In this document: one piece after another, positions 37,408-46,201 of the stretch
Position numbering within the stretch: position 1 is the first letter of the stretch
Layout of the letters: each line of letters opens with the position of its first letter
Origin: Halobacillus salinarum
GTDB taxonomy: Bacteria > Bacillota > Bacilli > Bacillales > Halobacillaceae
Reading direction: 5' to 3'
Assembly: GCF_022919095.1 (NCBI RefSeq)
Contig: NZ_CP095073.1
Location: forward strand, 62,001 to 126,000
Length of the DNA stretch: 64,000 nucleotides
Notes under the pieces: model-generated
Seen by the model: the letters and a program-made list of their open reading frames with translations, nothing else
What the model was told of the DNA's origin: nothing
Databases searched by the model: none
Made by a program: the position numbers and the translations under genes

Positions 37408-38211
37408 TTGAAGAATTATGAAGCTACAGCGGCATTTGAACATTTATTCTGGCTGCAAATATTAGGTGACCATGCGCGTTTTATCCATGATGCCTTATAC
37501 CCTGAAGAAACAGAAGCGCTCAGGATTAGTAAGGACTATATTGAAACGTGGGATTCTTATTTACAGGTGGCGAGGAATAAAGATGTGACTGACTTCCAGG
37601 CTTTCACATCTGAAGTGGACCCTGTCGCAAGAACATTCCATAAGTACACACTTGTGTTACTTGAAAAAAGTTTATTCGGGGAAATTAGTATTCATTTGAG
37701 CCCTACTTTTTTAAACCACATGGTGAATGAATTGGAAGAATACTTACTCGTGCTCAGTTATTTGAAAAAAGGCGACATTCCGCCTTTGTTTCATGAACTT
37801 CACCACCATATGCTGTGGCTGATGGATGCGGTAGGACATGCCGGGGCCATTAACGATGAGCTCGATGGAGTCGAAAAGCGGCTGTTAAAGAAAAGCCGCA
37901 TGTTTGAAGAACAGTTCACCCAGTTTTACTTAAAGGCCGTCGAGCTTAATGGCTACTTACGAACGAATCAGCAGTCTTTTCCAGCATTAAGACGATTTAA
38001 TAAAGAGGTCAAGGTAGAAATGAAGATTTTCAAAACCTTTTTGAGGGAGCTGGAGGAAATGGAGCTTACCGCAGAGATACTCGGCACATTCTCAGTGTTA
38101 ATGGCTGACCATATGGCCCGGGAAGAATGCTATTATTTATACAAGCTGGCCGAAACCACTCAAGGTGAATATCCCGCCTGTGACCCCACCAGTCCAAGAA
38201 TCGAACGGTAA
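37408..38211 (+). CDS. DUF2935 helix-bundle protein
   Basis: The product has 267 residues in two similar halves. Each half starts with a helix carrying conserved E/H residues (FEHLFWLQILGDHARFI; the second near ELHHHMLWLMDAVGHAG) and ends with an acidic helix with His (ADHMAREECYYLYKL). The fold is a ferritin/hemerythrin-like bundle and probably binds metal through the E and H residues. TTG 37408 follows TAGGAGG. Function is not known; it is a soluble single gene. Confidence 0.88.
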   Translation: MKNYEATAAFEHLFWLQILGDHARFIHDALYPEETEALRISKDYIETWDSYLQVARNKDVTDFQAFTSEVDPVARTFHKYTLVLLEKSLFGEISIHLSPTFLNHMVNELEEYLLVLSYLKKGDIPPLFHELHHHMLWLMDAVGHAGAINDELDGVEKRLLKKSRMFEEQFTQFYLKAVELNGYLRTNQQSFPALRRFNKEVKVEMKIFKTFLRELEEMELTAEILGTFSVLMADHMAREECYYLYKLAETTQGEYPACDPTSPRIER

Positions 38212-38212
38212 A

Positions 38213-38250
38213 AAAGCATCCAAGCTGATAACGAGGCTTGGATGCTTTCT
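38213..38250. terminator. Bidirectional terminator
   Basis: AAAGCATCCAAGC / GCTTGGATGCTTT, 13-bp stem with a 10-base loop between two converging genes. Confidence 0.85.
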
Positions 38251-38251
38251 A

Positions 38252-38848
38252 TTATTCTGGAAGATCCGGGTTTGGCAGTGTATAAAACTCTTTAATATAA
38301 CTGTAATCCCCTGCCATTCTTCCGACTGGGGCAAGCTTATGAGGGTTAACCTTGTCCTTTTCCTCATAGACCTCTTCTTTAATGTGGTACCCTACTACTT
38401 TTCCTAATACAAGGTTATTCGAGCCAATCTCTATGATTTTGTCAAGCTGACATTCCATCGTCACCGGTGCTTCAGCTACAAGCGGTGCGTTCACCAGCCG
38501 GCACTGCTCCTCTAATGTGTCGGCAATGGTAAATTCATCCTCATGAGGTTCATAAGCTTTACTGCTTACATACATTTGATTCGCCAAGTGTTCAGAAACA
38601 ATGTTAACAGCAAATTGCTTCGTCTCCCTTATATTTATAAGGGTATCTTTGTCTTTTTTTATGCTGCCGATAGAAAAACAAAGAGTGATGGGATCCATGG
38701 AAGCCACGGTAAAAAAACTGAATGGTGCCAGGTTCCGAACCCCACTGTCATTTACCGAAGACACCCATGCAATAGGGCGGGGGACAACAGCCCCTTTTAT
38801 GAGTTTACTCATATCATGCTCGTGAAATTGACTTTGGCTGATAAACAT
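38252..38848 (-). CDS. Flavin reductase-like FMN-binding protein
   Basis: The product has 198 residues from ATG 38848; ATG 38854 touches the GGAGGAGG ribosome site. It belongs to the split-barrel flavin reductase family: KGAVVPRPIAWVSSVND, NLAPFSFFTVASMDPITLCFSIG and the NIRETKQFAVNIVSE helix are typical of DIM6/NTAB-like proteins. It probably binds FMN and uses NAD(P)H, or only stores flavin; the partner monooxygenase is not nearby. Confidence 0.88.
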   Translation of the reverse strand: MFISQSQFHEHDMSKLIKGAVVPRPIAWVSSVNDSGVRNLAPFSFFTVASMDPITLCFSIGSIKKDKDTLINIRETKQFAVNIVSEHLANQMYVSSKAYEPHEDEFTIADTLEEQCRLVNAPLVAEAPVTMECQLDKIIEIGSNNLVLGKVVGYHIKEEVYEEKDKVNPHKLAPVGRMAGDYSYIKEFYTLPNPDLPE

Positions 38849-38989
38849 CGACATCCTCCTCCATCATAAAACTATACTTCCATGATAGCTAAAACCGGTC
38901 GCAGGCACACATAAATTGCCTGAATTTTTTGTTTAATCAAAACAAATTAGGGAATATAAGGATAAAAATACATCGAGAGGAGTTCTTCA

Positions 38990-40399
38990 ATGGAATTATG
39001 GAGCATGATAGAATCGGGGATCACCGGTATATCTAATTTCTTATGGAAGTACTTATTATCAATCTTACTTATTGCCGGCGGAATTTTTTTAACGTTCCGT
39101 ATCAAATTTTTTCAATTTCGTTTCTTCGGCCATGTGCTTCACCAGACGATCGGACAAATCTTTAAGAAAAACAAACAGACGGGAACTATCACCCCCTTTC
39201 AAGCTTTCACCTCTGCACTCGCCTCTACCGCAGGTGCCACAAATATTGTCGGCGTACCCGTCGCCATCGCTCTTGGAGGTCCTGGCGCCTTATTTTGGAT
39301 GTGGGTCGTAGCTGTTATTGGTATGGCCACGAAGTATGCAGAAATCCTGCTCGGTATGAAATACCGGGAAACAAATGAAAAGAACATTTGGGTGGGCGGT
39401 CCACAATATTACATCAAAAAAGCGTTAGGCTGGAAATGGGTATCTTCTGCATTTGCTTTTTTTCTTATGATCGAGTTAATTCCAAGTACGATGGTTCAGT
39501 CGAACTCGATCGCCACTCAGACGGAAGGAGCATTCGGCTGGTCGGTTTCCATCACAGGAATCGTCATGTGTCTAGCGATAGCTGTTGTTGTATTCGGAGG
39601 CATCGAGCGGATTGGTAAAGTCACTGATAAAATGGTGCCATTTATGGTATTAGCCTACGTTGCTGTTGCGCTGTACGTTATTCTTGCAAATGCGGGAGAG
39701 CTTCCTCGCGTATTAGGACTCGTTTTCAGCCATGCTTTCACACCGATTTCAGCAGCCGGCGGATTTGCAGGTGCAGGGATTGCCCAAGCTATCCGCTGGG
39801 GGGTCGCACGCGGGCTTTATTCCAATGAAGCTGGCTTAGGTACCGCTCCCATTGCTCACTCAGCAGCCAAAACCGATCATCCTTCCAAACAGGCACTTTG
39901 GGGAATCTTCAGCGTCTTTGTAGATACGATCGTGATCTGTACGATCTCCGGATTAGCAGTACTTGTAACCGGAGCGTGGAAACAGGTCGGGGTTGAGAAT
40001 GCTTCCAATATGATCAATGTCGCTTTTGCCAGCGAGTTTGGTGATACATTCGGCGGAGGCTTCGTGAGTATCTTCTTAATCTTTTTTGTCATTACTACCA
40101 TTGGTGTGCTTGTGTTTTACGGAGAAAAGCAAGCGGAATATTTGTTCAACTTAAATGCGGCCAGAGCGATGAGGTTAGTTTATATCGTCTCAGTTTTCAT
40201 CGGCGCGATCGGCGGCCTGCAATTCGTGTGGCAGTTCCTCGATTTATTGCTTGCATTTGTTCTGCTCGCCAACATTATTCCTCTGCTGTTTCTTCATAAT
40301 GAAATTGCAGACTTGACGGACGATTATGTGAACCGGGTCTATAAGAAAACGACGAAAGATAAAAAAGTCAGGCTCTTCCAAGAGGAAGACGCCAGTTAA
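38990..40399 (+). CDS. Sodium:alanine/glycine symporter (AGCS family)
   Basis: The product has 469 residues and about eleven membrane helices. Family blocks are LTFRIKFFQFRFF, FQAFTSALASTAGATNIVGVPVAIALGGPGALFWMW (key part STAGATNIVG) and the sodium/substrate region WGVARGLYSNEAGLGTAPIAHSAA. It imports alanine or glycine with Na+, as B. subtilis AlsT does. GAGAGGAG precedes ATG 38990. Single gene ending at a strong terminator; fits life in sodium-rich habitats. Confidence 0.94.
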   Translation: MELWSMIESGITGISNFLWKYLLSILLIAGGIFLTFRIKFFQFRFFGHVLHQTIGQIFKKNKQTGTITPFQAFTSALASTAGATNIVGVPVAIALGGPGALFWMWVVAVIGMATKYAEILLGMKYRETNEKNIWVGGPQYYIKKALGWKWVSSAFAFFLMIELIPSTMVQSNSIATQTEGAFGWSVSITGIVMCLAIAVVVFGGIERIGKVTDKMVPFMVLAYVAVALYVILANAGELPRVLGLVFSHAFTPISAAGGFAGAGIAQAIRWGVARGLYSNEAGLGTAPIAHSAAKTDHPSKQALWGIFSVFVDTIVICTISGLAVLVTGAWKQVGVENASNMINVAFASEFGDTFGGGFVSIFLIFFVITTIGVLVFYGEKQAEYLFNLNAARAMRLVYIVSVFIGAIGGLQFVWQFLDLLLAFVLLANIIPLLFLHNEIADLTDDYVNRVYKKTTKDKKVRLFQEEDAS

Positions 40400-40419
40400 A
40401 TAAGACGCACCCTCAAGAT

Positions 40420-40458
40420 AGCTTGTGGAGAAACCGATGGTTTCTCTACAAGCTTTTT
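40420..40458 (+). terminator. Terminator of the AGCS symporter gene
   Basis: AGCTTGTGGAGAAACC / GGTTTCTCTACAAGCT, 16-bp stem with one G-U pair, then five T. It is one of the AAGCTTGYAGA family stems. Confidence 0.9.
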
Positions 40459-40538
40459 AGTTACTCCATCATTTTTTCTTCCTATGGCTGTATATTCCCT
40501 GCTGTTCGGCAGACCCTAGAACTATTGGAGGGATGGAT

Positions 40539-41627
40539 GTGAAAATTGCTATTATGGGTGCCGGATTATCCGGCCTTGCCTGCGCCGTGACGCTTGAGAA
40601 ACATGGTTATCAGGCCGATATATTTGAAAGAAGGGGCATGGTCGGGGATCGGACGGTCTTTGCAGAAGGAATTTGTTCGATTTTTCATCCTCCTATCGTT
40701 GACTATATACGATTTTTATCAGAAACCTACGGACTGGAATTACGTCCGACCAGTAACCTGTATAAAATACATATTCACTCCCCCAATGAATCCGCCACCT
40801 TAGAAGGAAACCTTGGGTTTATTAACATGCGAGGCAAACATCCACAGTCTTACGATCAACAGTTGGCAGAACAATTAAAGTCTCCCATTACTTTTCATCA
40901 CAAAGCCAGCTTAGAAGACATGGCAAAAGAATACACGCATATCATTATGGCGACCGGGGATCCTTTGGATACAAAGAAAATGCAGCCTTTTGATACCGCT
41001 TATCATGCCACTCTGCTCGGGGCAAAAATCGAAGGTGCGTTCAAACGCAATGAAATGCATGCTTGGTTTAATAATGCTATTGCACCTAAAGGAATGGCTT
41101 ATATTCTCCCCCATTCTGAAAACGAAGCAAGTTTATTTTTAGTTTATCCGCAGACGCCAAAAAACCTGACTCTTGATAAAGACAAGCTTTGGAACTTATT
41201 AATCCCGGTAGTTGAAAAAACTTTAAACCAATCAATTACCATTGTAAATAAACATTCAGTCGAAGACTTTATGATTGGAAAAACAGCCTACCCCAGGATT
41301 GGCAACACCTTGTTTACTGGCAATTGCTTTGGCTGTATCTCCCCATTTATCGGATTCGGTGAATTCTCTGCTTTGCTCACAGGAATCTATGCTGCCGAAG
41401 ACTTATGCGGGATCTCTGATTATCAGAAACAAACGAAGAAGCTTTACCAAAAATACCACGATTCGTTAACGCTTCGAAGGGCCATTGAGAAGCTGTCGAA
41501 TGACCAGCTTGACCGTGTCGTGAAAAGCCTGCAATCTGAAAGAGTAGGAAAGATAATAACAAACCCTCATTTTCAAGTATTAAAGGTGCTCAGCCGTCTG
41601 CTTCACCCTTTTCACCGTGAAACGTAA
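40539..41627 (+). CDS. FAD-dependent oxidoreductase of unknown substrate
   Basis: The product has 362 residues from GTG 40539 (TTGGAGGG ends about 6 bases before; ATG 40533 is too close). The N-terminus is a dinucleotide fold, KIAIMGAGLSGLACAVTLEKHGY. Further on are HIIMATGDP and the second FAD motif, YPRIGNTLFTGNCFGCISPFIGFGEFSALLTG, as in geranylgeranyl reductase/monooxygenase-like flavoproteins. No membrane helix. Single gene; the substrate cannot be inferred. Confidence 0.82.
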   Translation: MKIAIMGAGLSGLACAVTLEKHGYQADIFERRGMVGDRTVFAEGICSIFHPPIVDYIRFLSETYGLELRPTSNLYKIHIHSPNESATLEGNLGFINMRGKHPQSYDQQLAEQLKSPITFHHKASLEDMAKEYTHIIMATGDPLDTKKMQPFDTAYHATLLGAKIEGAFKRNEMHAWFNNAIAPKGMAYILPHSENEASLFLVYPQTPKNLTLDKDKLWNLLIPVVEKTLNQSITIVNKHSVEDFMIGKTAYPRIGNTLFTGNCFGCISPFIGFGEFSALLTGIYAAEDLCGISDYQKQTKKLYQKYHDSLTLRRAIEKLSNDQLDRVVKSLQSERVGKIITNPHFQVLKVLSRLLHPFHRET

Positions 41628-41662
41628 AAAGCAAGCACCTTCGTACGGTGCTTGCTTTTTTT
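41626..41662. terminator. Terminator, likely bidirectional
   Basis: AAAAAGCAAGCACC / GGTGCTTGCTTTTT with a 7-base loop and seven T on the + side, between converging genes. Confidence 0.9.
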
Positions 41663-42241
41663 CTATCTCATAAATACGTGGTTGCCAATAACAGTTGTTA
41701 CTTCTCGACTGCTCAAATAATCACTGGACGCTTTCCCTGGATTATAGAAAAATAAGGATTCGCGGTCATAGCCTTGATAACCAAGCGCTTCATTTACAGC
41801 CCGCTTAGATTCCCGGCTCGCTGCTTGATGAATTGTTCCATTTAATACAGGGGAAAACTGAGTTCCGTCATAAACAACACCTCGAAGAGAATCAGGAAAC
41901 TCATCACTTTCCACGCGGTTTAATACAACAGTTGCAACAGCTACCTTACCCGCATAACTTTCTCCTTTAGCTTCTGCCTCTACCAATCTTGCTAATAGAT
42001 TCTTTTCAGAAGCATTTAACATAACCGGGAGCTTAAGGGTCTGCCCAGGATAAATCATTGATTTATTTAAATGATTCATTGCTTTTAATTGCTGAGCAGA
42101 AATGCCGTATTGTTTCCCAACCTTATACAGCGATTCTCCTTTTTGCACGGTGTGCGTTTGATTGCTGGCTGCGTTGACCTGCGATGAGAAAGTAAATGAG
42201 CATATAATAGCTAAGGATGCAATCAAAAATCGTTTAAGCAT
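41663..42241 (-). CDS. Secreted LysM-SleB/CwlJ-type cell-wall hydrolase
   Basis: The product has 192 residues. A signal peptide (about 1-25, ending VNAA-S) is followed by one LysM peptidoglycan-binding domain (about 30-73; HTVQKGESLYKVGKQYGIS, YPGQTLKLP). A hydrolase_2 domain with LLARLVEAEAKGESYAGKVAVATVVLNRV, whose Glu residues are the expected catalytic acids, completes it. The family includes spore cortex lytic enzymes; with one LysM and this short length it resembles YkvT-like proteins, which act on cell walls outside germination. AAAGGAGG precedes ATG 42241. Confidence 0.92.
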   Translation of the reverse strand: MLKRFLIASLAIICSFTFSSQVNAASNQTHTVQKGESLYKVGKQYGISAQQLKAMNHLNKSMIYPGQTLKLPVMLNASEKNLLARLVEAEAKGESYAGKVAVATVVLNRVESDEFPDSLRGVVYDGTQFSPVLNGTIHQAASRESKRAVNEALGYQGYDRESLFFYNPGKASSDYLSSREVTTVIGNHVFMR

Positions 42242-42421
42242 AATCTACCTCCTTTAAAATTCATCCCCTACAACCTATCACAGGCTTACGACTATTTCAC
42301 TATTAATTATTTCCAACATTACCAATTGCTCAATTAATCACATAAAGCCTCAGGTGTGCACACTGGAAATATGCTATTATACTTCTATATGAAGATATGG
42401 ACTTAGGAGGTATAAGGAACT

Positions 42422-42712
42422 ATGGAAATCTATTTAAGAGAGGTAAAAGAACAAGATTGGAGGAGCGTTCACAACTATGCTTCTTTAGAAAAAGTAAGTC
42501 GATATCAGCCATGGGGTCCTAACTCCGAAGAGGAAACCGAAGCGTTTATTCAAGAAGCTGTAAAAGCTGCTCTTGAGGTTCCTAGGACCAGGTATGCTTA
42601 CGCTATCATGACTCAAGGTTTAATCGGGATGGCGGGATTCTTTGATATTCAGACTTCTGGAACAGGAGTATCAGCAACAAGTGAACATTTAAAGTTCAAC
42701 CGCTGCCCCTGA
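42422..42712 (+). pseudogene. Truncated GNAT acetyltransferase
   Basis: The first 75-80 residues read as the N-terminal half of a RimJ-like acetyltransferase (MEIYLREVKEQDWRSVHNYA, SRYQPWGPNSEEETEAFI, LIGMAGFFDIQ). The next part, which should hold the acetyl-CoA loop, is missing: the frame runs 20 more unrelated residues and ends inside the 3' end of uvsE on the other strand. TTAGGAGGT precedes ATG 42422, so it may still be expressed. Most likely a relic cut when the uvsE segment joined here. Confidence 0.65.
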
Positions 42713-43645
42713 AATACGATTAACCTCTCTCAATCCAGCAAAATCAGCTGCGAATTTTAACAACGCTTTATCTTTTTCCTTGGCTTCAATCATAAAATCA
42801 ACATCTTGATTTAATGCCTTCAATTCTGAAATGAGAGGCTTTATGAAGGAAAGATCGATATAATCGGCATGTCGTCTGAAATGCTGTAGTGTTCTAGGAG
42901 ATGAAATATGAATCTTCGGCGGAAACGGGTTCCCTTTCCACGTTTCAAAAAAGCGTGGGAGTAGTTCTCTCAATGTCTCTTCTTCGCTATGGTTGGCAAC
43001 AAAATGGTGATAATCAAACATCATAGGCACAGACTCTTTCTCACAAACGCCTAACGTTTCCTCAGTCGTATAAGTTTTATCATCATTTTCTAAAGTCAGT
43101 TGTTTCTTAATGGGAAGCGGCAGCTTTTTTATATTGGTGTGAAACCGTTCGATAGCTGCCTGTTTATTGCCATAGGCACCGCCGACGTGAAGATTAAGAT
43201 GAGTCTCCTTTTCCAGGCCCATGGCCTTAAGCAAAGCGTAATGATAGTCCATATCCTCTATGGCATTTGCCGTTACATGCGGTTTATCACTCGTAAATAA
43301 TGTAAACTGGTTCGGGTGGAAGCTTGTTCTCATATTATGCCCCCTTACAAGTTCCCCTATCTCTTCGTACTCTTTTTTAAAAGGAGTAAGATAATCCCAT
43401 TCCACTTCCTTATGTGTCGCAAGCGGAATCAGCGATGAAGAAAAACGGTACACCTCTATTTCATGGGCAATATTGTAATGCAGCGCACGCTTGGTATGCT
43501 CAAGATTAGCTTTCGTGATCCTTTGAAGTTCATTTTCGCGTGAAGAGACATCAAGCTTTTGATACCGGGTAAAGGTGATTGTCTTTGCCGGTGTTGCTTC
43601 AAAAAGAGACAAAGCGTGAGCCACATATCCTATTCTAATTTTCAT
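42689..43645 (-). CDS. uvsE: UV damage endonuclease
   Basis: The enzyme nicks DNA 5' to UV photoproducts and other lesions. The product has 318 residues from ATG 43645, set by AAAGGAGCGG; an upstream in-frame start at 43768 has no support. TIM-barrel metal ligands are seen in RTSFHPNQFTLF, HLNLHVGGAYGNK, LTLENDDK, MMFDYHHF, PKIHISSP and DFMIEAKEKDKAL. Length and motifs match B. subtilis UvsE. Its last codons overlap the truncated GNAT frame. Confidence 0.94.
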   Translation of the reverse strand: MKIRIGYVAHALSLFEATPAKTITFTRYQKLDVSSRENELQRITKANLEHTKRALHYNIAHEIEVYRFSSSLIPLATHKEVEWDYLTPFKKEYEEIGELVRGHNMRTSFHPNQFTLFTSDKPHVTANAIEDMDYHYALLKAMGLEKETHLNLHVGGAYGNKQAAIERFHTNIKKLPLPIKKQLTLENDDKTYTTEETLGVCEKESVPMMFDYHHFVANHSEEETLRELLPRFFETWKGNPFPPKIHISSPRTLQHFRRHADYIDLSFIKPLISELKALNQDVDFMIEAKEKDKALLKFAADFAGLREVNRISGAAVEL

Positions 43646-43743
43646 CGATACCGCTCCTTTACAGCTCAGCTGTTTCATTATTTTCCCCAGTTGTTTCTTA
43701 AGTATTTGCCTCGATGTGCCATATGTAAATTTTCTTGTCCCCA

Positions 43744-43808
43744 TAAAAAAAGACTGCCTGTTGAACATTCAGGCAGTTTAAAAGACGCCTATGGAGGCGT
43801 CTTTTTAG
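43744..43808 (-). terminator. Tandem terminators of the aldo/keto reductase gene
   Basis: In the minus direction: AAAAGACGCC-type hairpin with GGCGTCTTTT (43780-43805), then ACTGCCTG / CAGGCAGT (43753-43777) followed by seven T. Confidence 0.85.
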
Positions 43809-43809
43809 A

Positions 43810-44634
43810 TTATCGATGATTCATTTCAGCAGGCTTCGGACCTTTTCTTTCACCGCGGTCAAGACTGTTAATCTGATTCATCTCTTCTGTATTCAGTTCA
43901 AAATCAAACACATCGAAATTTTCTTCAATTCTGTGTGGAGTCACAGATTTAGGAATGACGACTGATCCGCTTTGCAGGTGCCAGCGGATGACAACTTGTG
44001 CTCCCGTTTTGCCGTATTTCTCAGCAATAGATTGTATGACGTCATCCTTCAGGACTTCGCCACCCTGCATCAGCGGGCTCCATGCTTCAATGAGAATGCC
44101 TTGCTCCCGGCAGAATTCTTTCAGTTCGTGCTGGGCAAGGTATGGATGACACTCCACTTGGTTTACCGCTGGTTTCACATCACATTCGTTTAAAAGACGC
44201 TGCAGATGCTCCTGATCGAAGTTACAGACGCCGATTGCTTTCGTCTTGCCATCCTTCTGCAGCTGCTCTAATGCTTTATACGTTTCTACATATTGATCGA
44301 ATTCCGGGGTCGGCCAGTGAATCAAGTACAAGTCCACATAATCAAGTCCAAGTTTTTCCAAGCTTTCGTCCATGGCTTTTAACGTGTTTTCATACCCCTG
44401 GTCTGCGTTCCAGACTTTCGTAGTTATGAAAAGCTCTTCCCGTGGGAGACCGCTCTTTTGAATCGCTTCCCCTACTTGACGTTCATTTCCATAAATAGCT
44501 GCTGTGTCAATAGAACGATAGCCAACTTCAATCGCTTTTGTTACAGCAGGGACTGCTTCATTTTCCTTTACCTGCCAAACACCAAAGCCTAGCTGAGGCA
44601 TTTGCACGCCATTATGTAGCGTCATGAATTCCAT
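43810..44634 (-). CDS. Aldo/keto reductase
   Basis: The product has 274 residues. It shows the catalytic tetrad: Asp in SIDTAAIYGNE with its Tyr, Lys in FITTKVW and His in YLIHWPTP, plus the NADPH-site VIPKSVTPHRIEEN. It resembles YvgN/YtbE of B. subtilis (AKR5G), which reduce methylglyoxal and other aldehydes. AAAGGAAGAG precedes ATG 44634. Single gene. Confidence 0.94.
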   Translation of the reverse strand: MEFMTLHNGVQMPQLGFGVWQVKENEAVPAVTKAIEVGYRSIDTAAIYGNERQVGEAIQKSGLPREELFITTKVWNADQGYENTLKAMDESLEKLGLDYVDLYLIHWPTPEFDQYVETYKALEQLQKDGKTKAIGVCNFDQEHLQRLLNECDVKPAVNQVECHPYLAQHELKEFCREQGILIEAWSPLMQGGEVLKDDVIQSIAEKYGKTGAQVVIRWHLQSGSVVIPKSVTPHRIEENFDVFDFELNTEEMNQINSLDRGERKGPKPAEMNHR

Positions 44635-44718
44635 GTGAACTCTTCCTTTCTATTAAAGGTTTACATGGTAAGTTTAGCATAGGAAAATTTGGAATTCTTC
44701 TATTTTGCTTTCGCAGGG

Positions 44719-45564
44719 TCAGTCCTTAACCTTGCGAAAGGTTATCTCCCAATTCGAGCCGGTACCGATTCCATAAGCATTCGCAAACGAACCCTGATTG
44801 ATCGCAACAGCCAGGTTATCCAGGGAATTAATATACACAAGCGGCTCCCCCATATGGGTATCCGCAAAGGAACGTCCAAAAGTCATATCATTTTGGTAAA
44901 CCGTTCTTCCGTCATGTCTAATCGTGACTTCAAGTGCATCTCCAAAACTTATATCCAGCTCTTTAAACATCTCCCTTTGGATGTTCGTCCATAAATTACC
45001 GAAACGAATATCCAATATATCAATGATTCCCTCCGCTTGACTCCCGTCTATCCGCGATTCTTTTACGTTCAATTCTACTAACGAAGAGACATCGACTTTC
45101 GGCCCGACTTGTTCAAAGGAAATGGCCCCAGCGGCAAGTCTTGCCCCGGTATAGGCATAAATATCCCGCCCGTGAAAGGTATAAGATTCCCCTGATTTTG
45201 GCAGGCGGTTCGTCGACTCATCAATTTCTCTAGCCTCCACAATTCCTGTTGTCCGGCTGATATGGGTGAGACTCCCATTATCAGGAGTAATGATGTAGTG
45301 CCCCGATGCGGTTTTCACTCCTAGACTCCTTCTGGTCGACCCTACTCCAGGGTCAATGACAGAAACAAAAACGGTTCCTTCTTTCCAGTACTTCATGGTC
45401 TGCCATAACCGGTAAGAGGCGTCCCAGATTTTAAAAGGAGGAATATCGTGAGTCAGGTCAAAAATGGAAAGCCCTGCTTCAACAGAATGAGCTACTCCAT
45501 GCATCGCGCTTACAGCTCCGTCACTGATGCCAAAGTCTGATTGCATTACTAAAGCCTTCGCCAT
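44719..45564 (-). CDS. SAM hydroxide adenosyltransferase (DUF62 SAM hydrolase)
   Basis: The product has 281 residues from ATG 45564; AAAGGTGG ends 9 bases before. The N-terminal part has SDFGISDGAVSAMHGV and the DPGVGSTRRSLGV block; FHGRDIYAYTGARLA follows. The Asp-Arg-His set (DPGVG, RR, FHGRD) is the mark of SAM hydrolases that use water, as opposed to the halide-using fluorinase/chlorinase group. It splits SAM into adenosine and methionine. The role of this reaction in cells is not settled. Single gene. Confidence 0.92.
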   Translation of the reverse strand: MAKALVMQSDFGISDGAVSAMHGVAHSVEAGLSIFDLTHDIPPFKIWDASYRLWQTMKYWKEGTVFVSVIDPGVGSTRRSLGVKTASGHYIITPDNGSLTHISRTTGIVEAREIDESTNRLPKSGESYTFHGRDIYAYTGARLAAGAISFEQVGPKVDVSSLVELNVKESRIDGSQAEGIIDILDIRFGNLWTNIQREMFKELDISFGDALEVTIRHDGRTVYQNDMTFGRSFADTHMGEPLVYINSLDNLAVAINQGSFANAYGIGTGSNWEITFRKVKD

Positions 45565-45704
45565 AAACATAAACCACCTTTTTATTGTTTTACCTGATTA
45601 TATTCGCTTTTCAAAGGGGCTTTCCCTTTATTCTCCTATTCTAATGCGTTTTCCCTTAAGATTTCGAATATTTTTGTATTGTTAACTTTTGAAATATTTA
45701 TTGA

Positions 45705-45716
45705 TTAAATATTTAA
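45705..45716. promoter_or_regulatory. Candidate MarR operator
   Basis: TTAAATATTTAA is a perfect 12-base palindrome, about 45-60 bases before the MarR gene, flanked by further AAATATTTA and TTTAATATT pieces. AT-rich palindromes of this size are typical for MarR proteins. Confidence 0.4.
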
Positions 45717-45764
45717 CCTGGTTTAATATTCATATAGTGATTGAACTTTCAAGGAGAGATGATC

Positions 45765-46184
45765 GTGTTAGAAAACGATACAAAAAGCTTAATCGCTGAA
45801 CTGGAACTGAGTATGCGTTCCTTTATCAGGGATTATCGAAAAGAATTGAACGAAGTGCTGGGGGATGGTTTTACGAGCAGTGAATTCAGCTTTCTTCGTG
45901 CCATTCACGAAAATAACTGTCAAAACGTCACGAGGCTTGCCACCCTCTTAAACGTATCAAACAGCCATGCTACTTCTGTCATGGACCGCCTTGAAGCTAA
46001 AGGACTTCTCACCAGGACCCGTTCTGAAAAAGATCGTCGTGTGGTCGTTTTTATGCTTACCGAGGAAGGCGAAAAAATCTTCAACTCCCTCGATAAAAGA
46101 CGGGAAGCTTATATGGAAGAACGATTTAACAAGCTGTCTCACGAAGAAATCAAGGAACTAATTCGTATTTTTAAAAGTCTTTAA
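45765..46184 (+). CDS. MarR-family regulator
   Basis: The product has 139 residues from GTG 45765 (AAGGAG ends 8 bases before). It carries a winged helix with NVTRLATLLNVSNSHATSVMDRLEAKGLL and the wing TRTRSEKDRRVVVFMLTEEG. It is 17 bases before a DHA2 exporter gene, so it very likely represses that exporter and itself until an inducing compound binds. Confidence 0.93.
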   Translation: MLENDTKSLIAELELSMRSFIRDYRKELNEVLGDGFTSSEFSFLRAIHENNCQNVTRLATLLNVSNSHATSVMDRLEAKGLLTRTRSEKDRRVVVFMLTEEGEKIFNSLDKRREAYMEERFNKLSHEEIKELIRIFKSL

Positions 46185-46201
46185 TACAAAGGAGAAGTGT
46201 G

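Noticed and set aside
44719-45570. Chlorinase or fluorinase
   Set aside because: The Asp-Arg-His set of the hydroxide-using family is present, and the enzyme fits the general DUF62 hydrolase.
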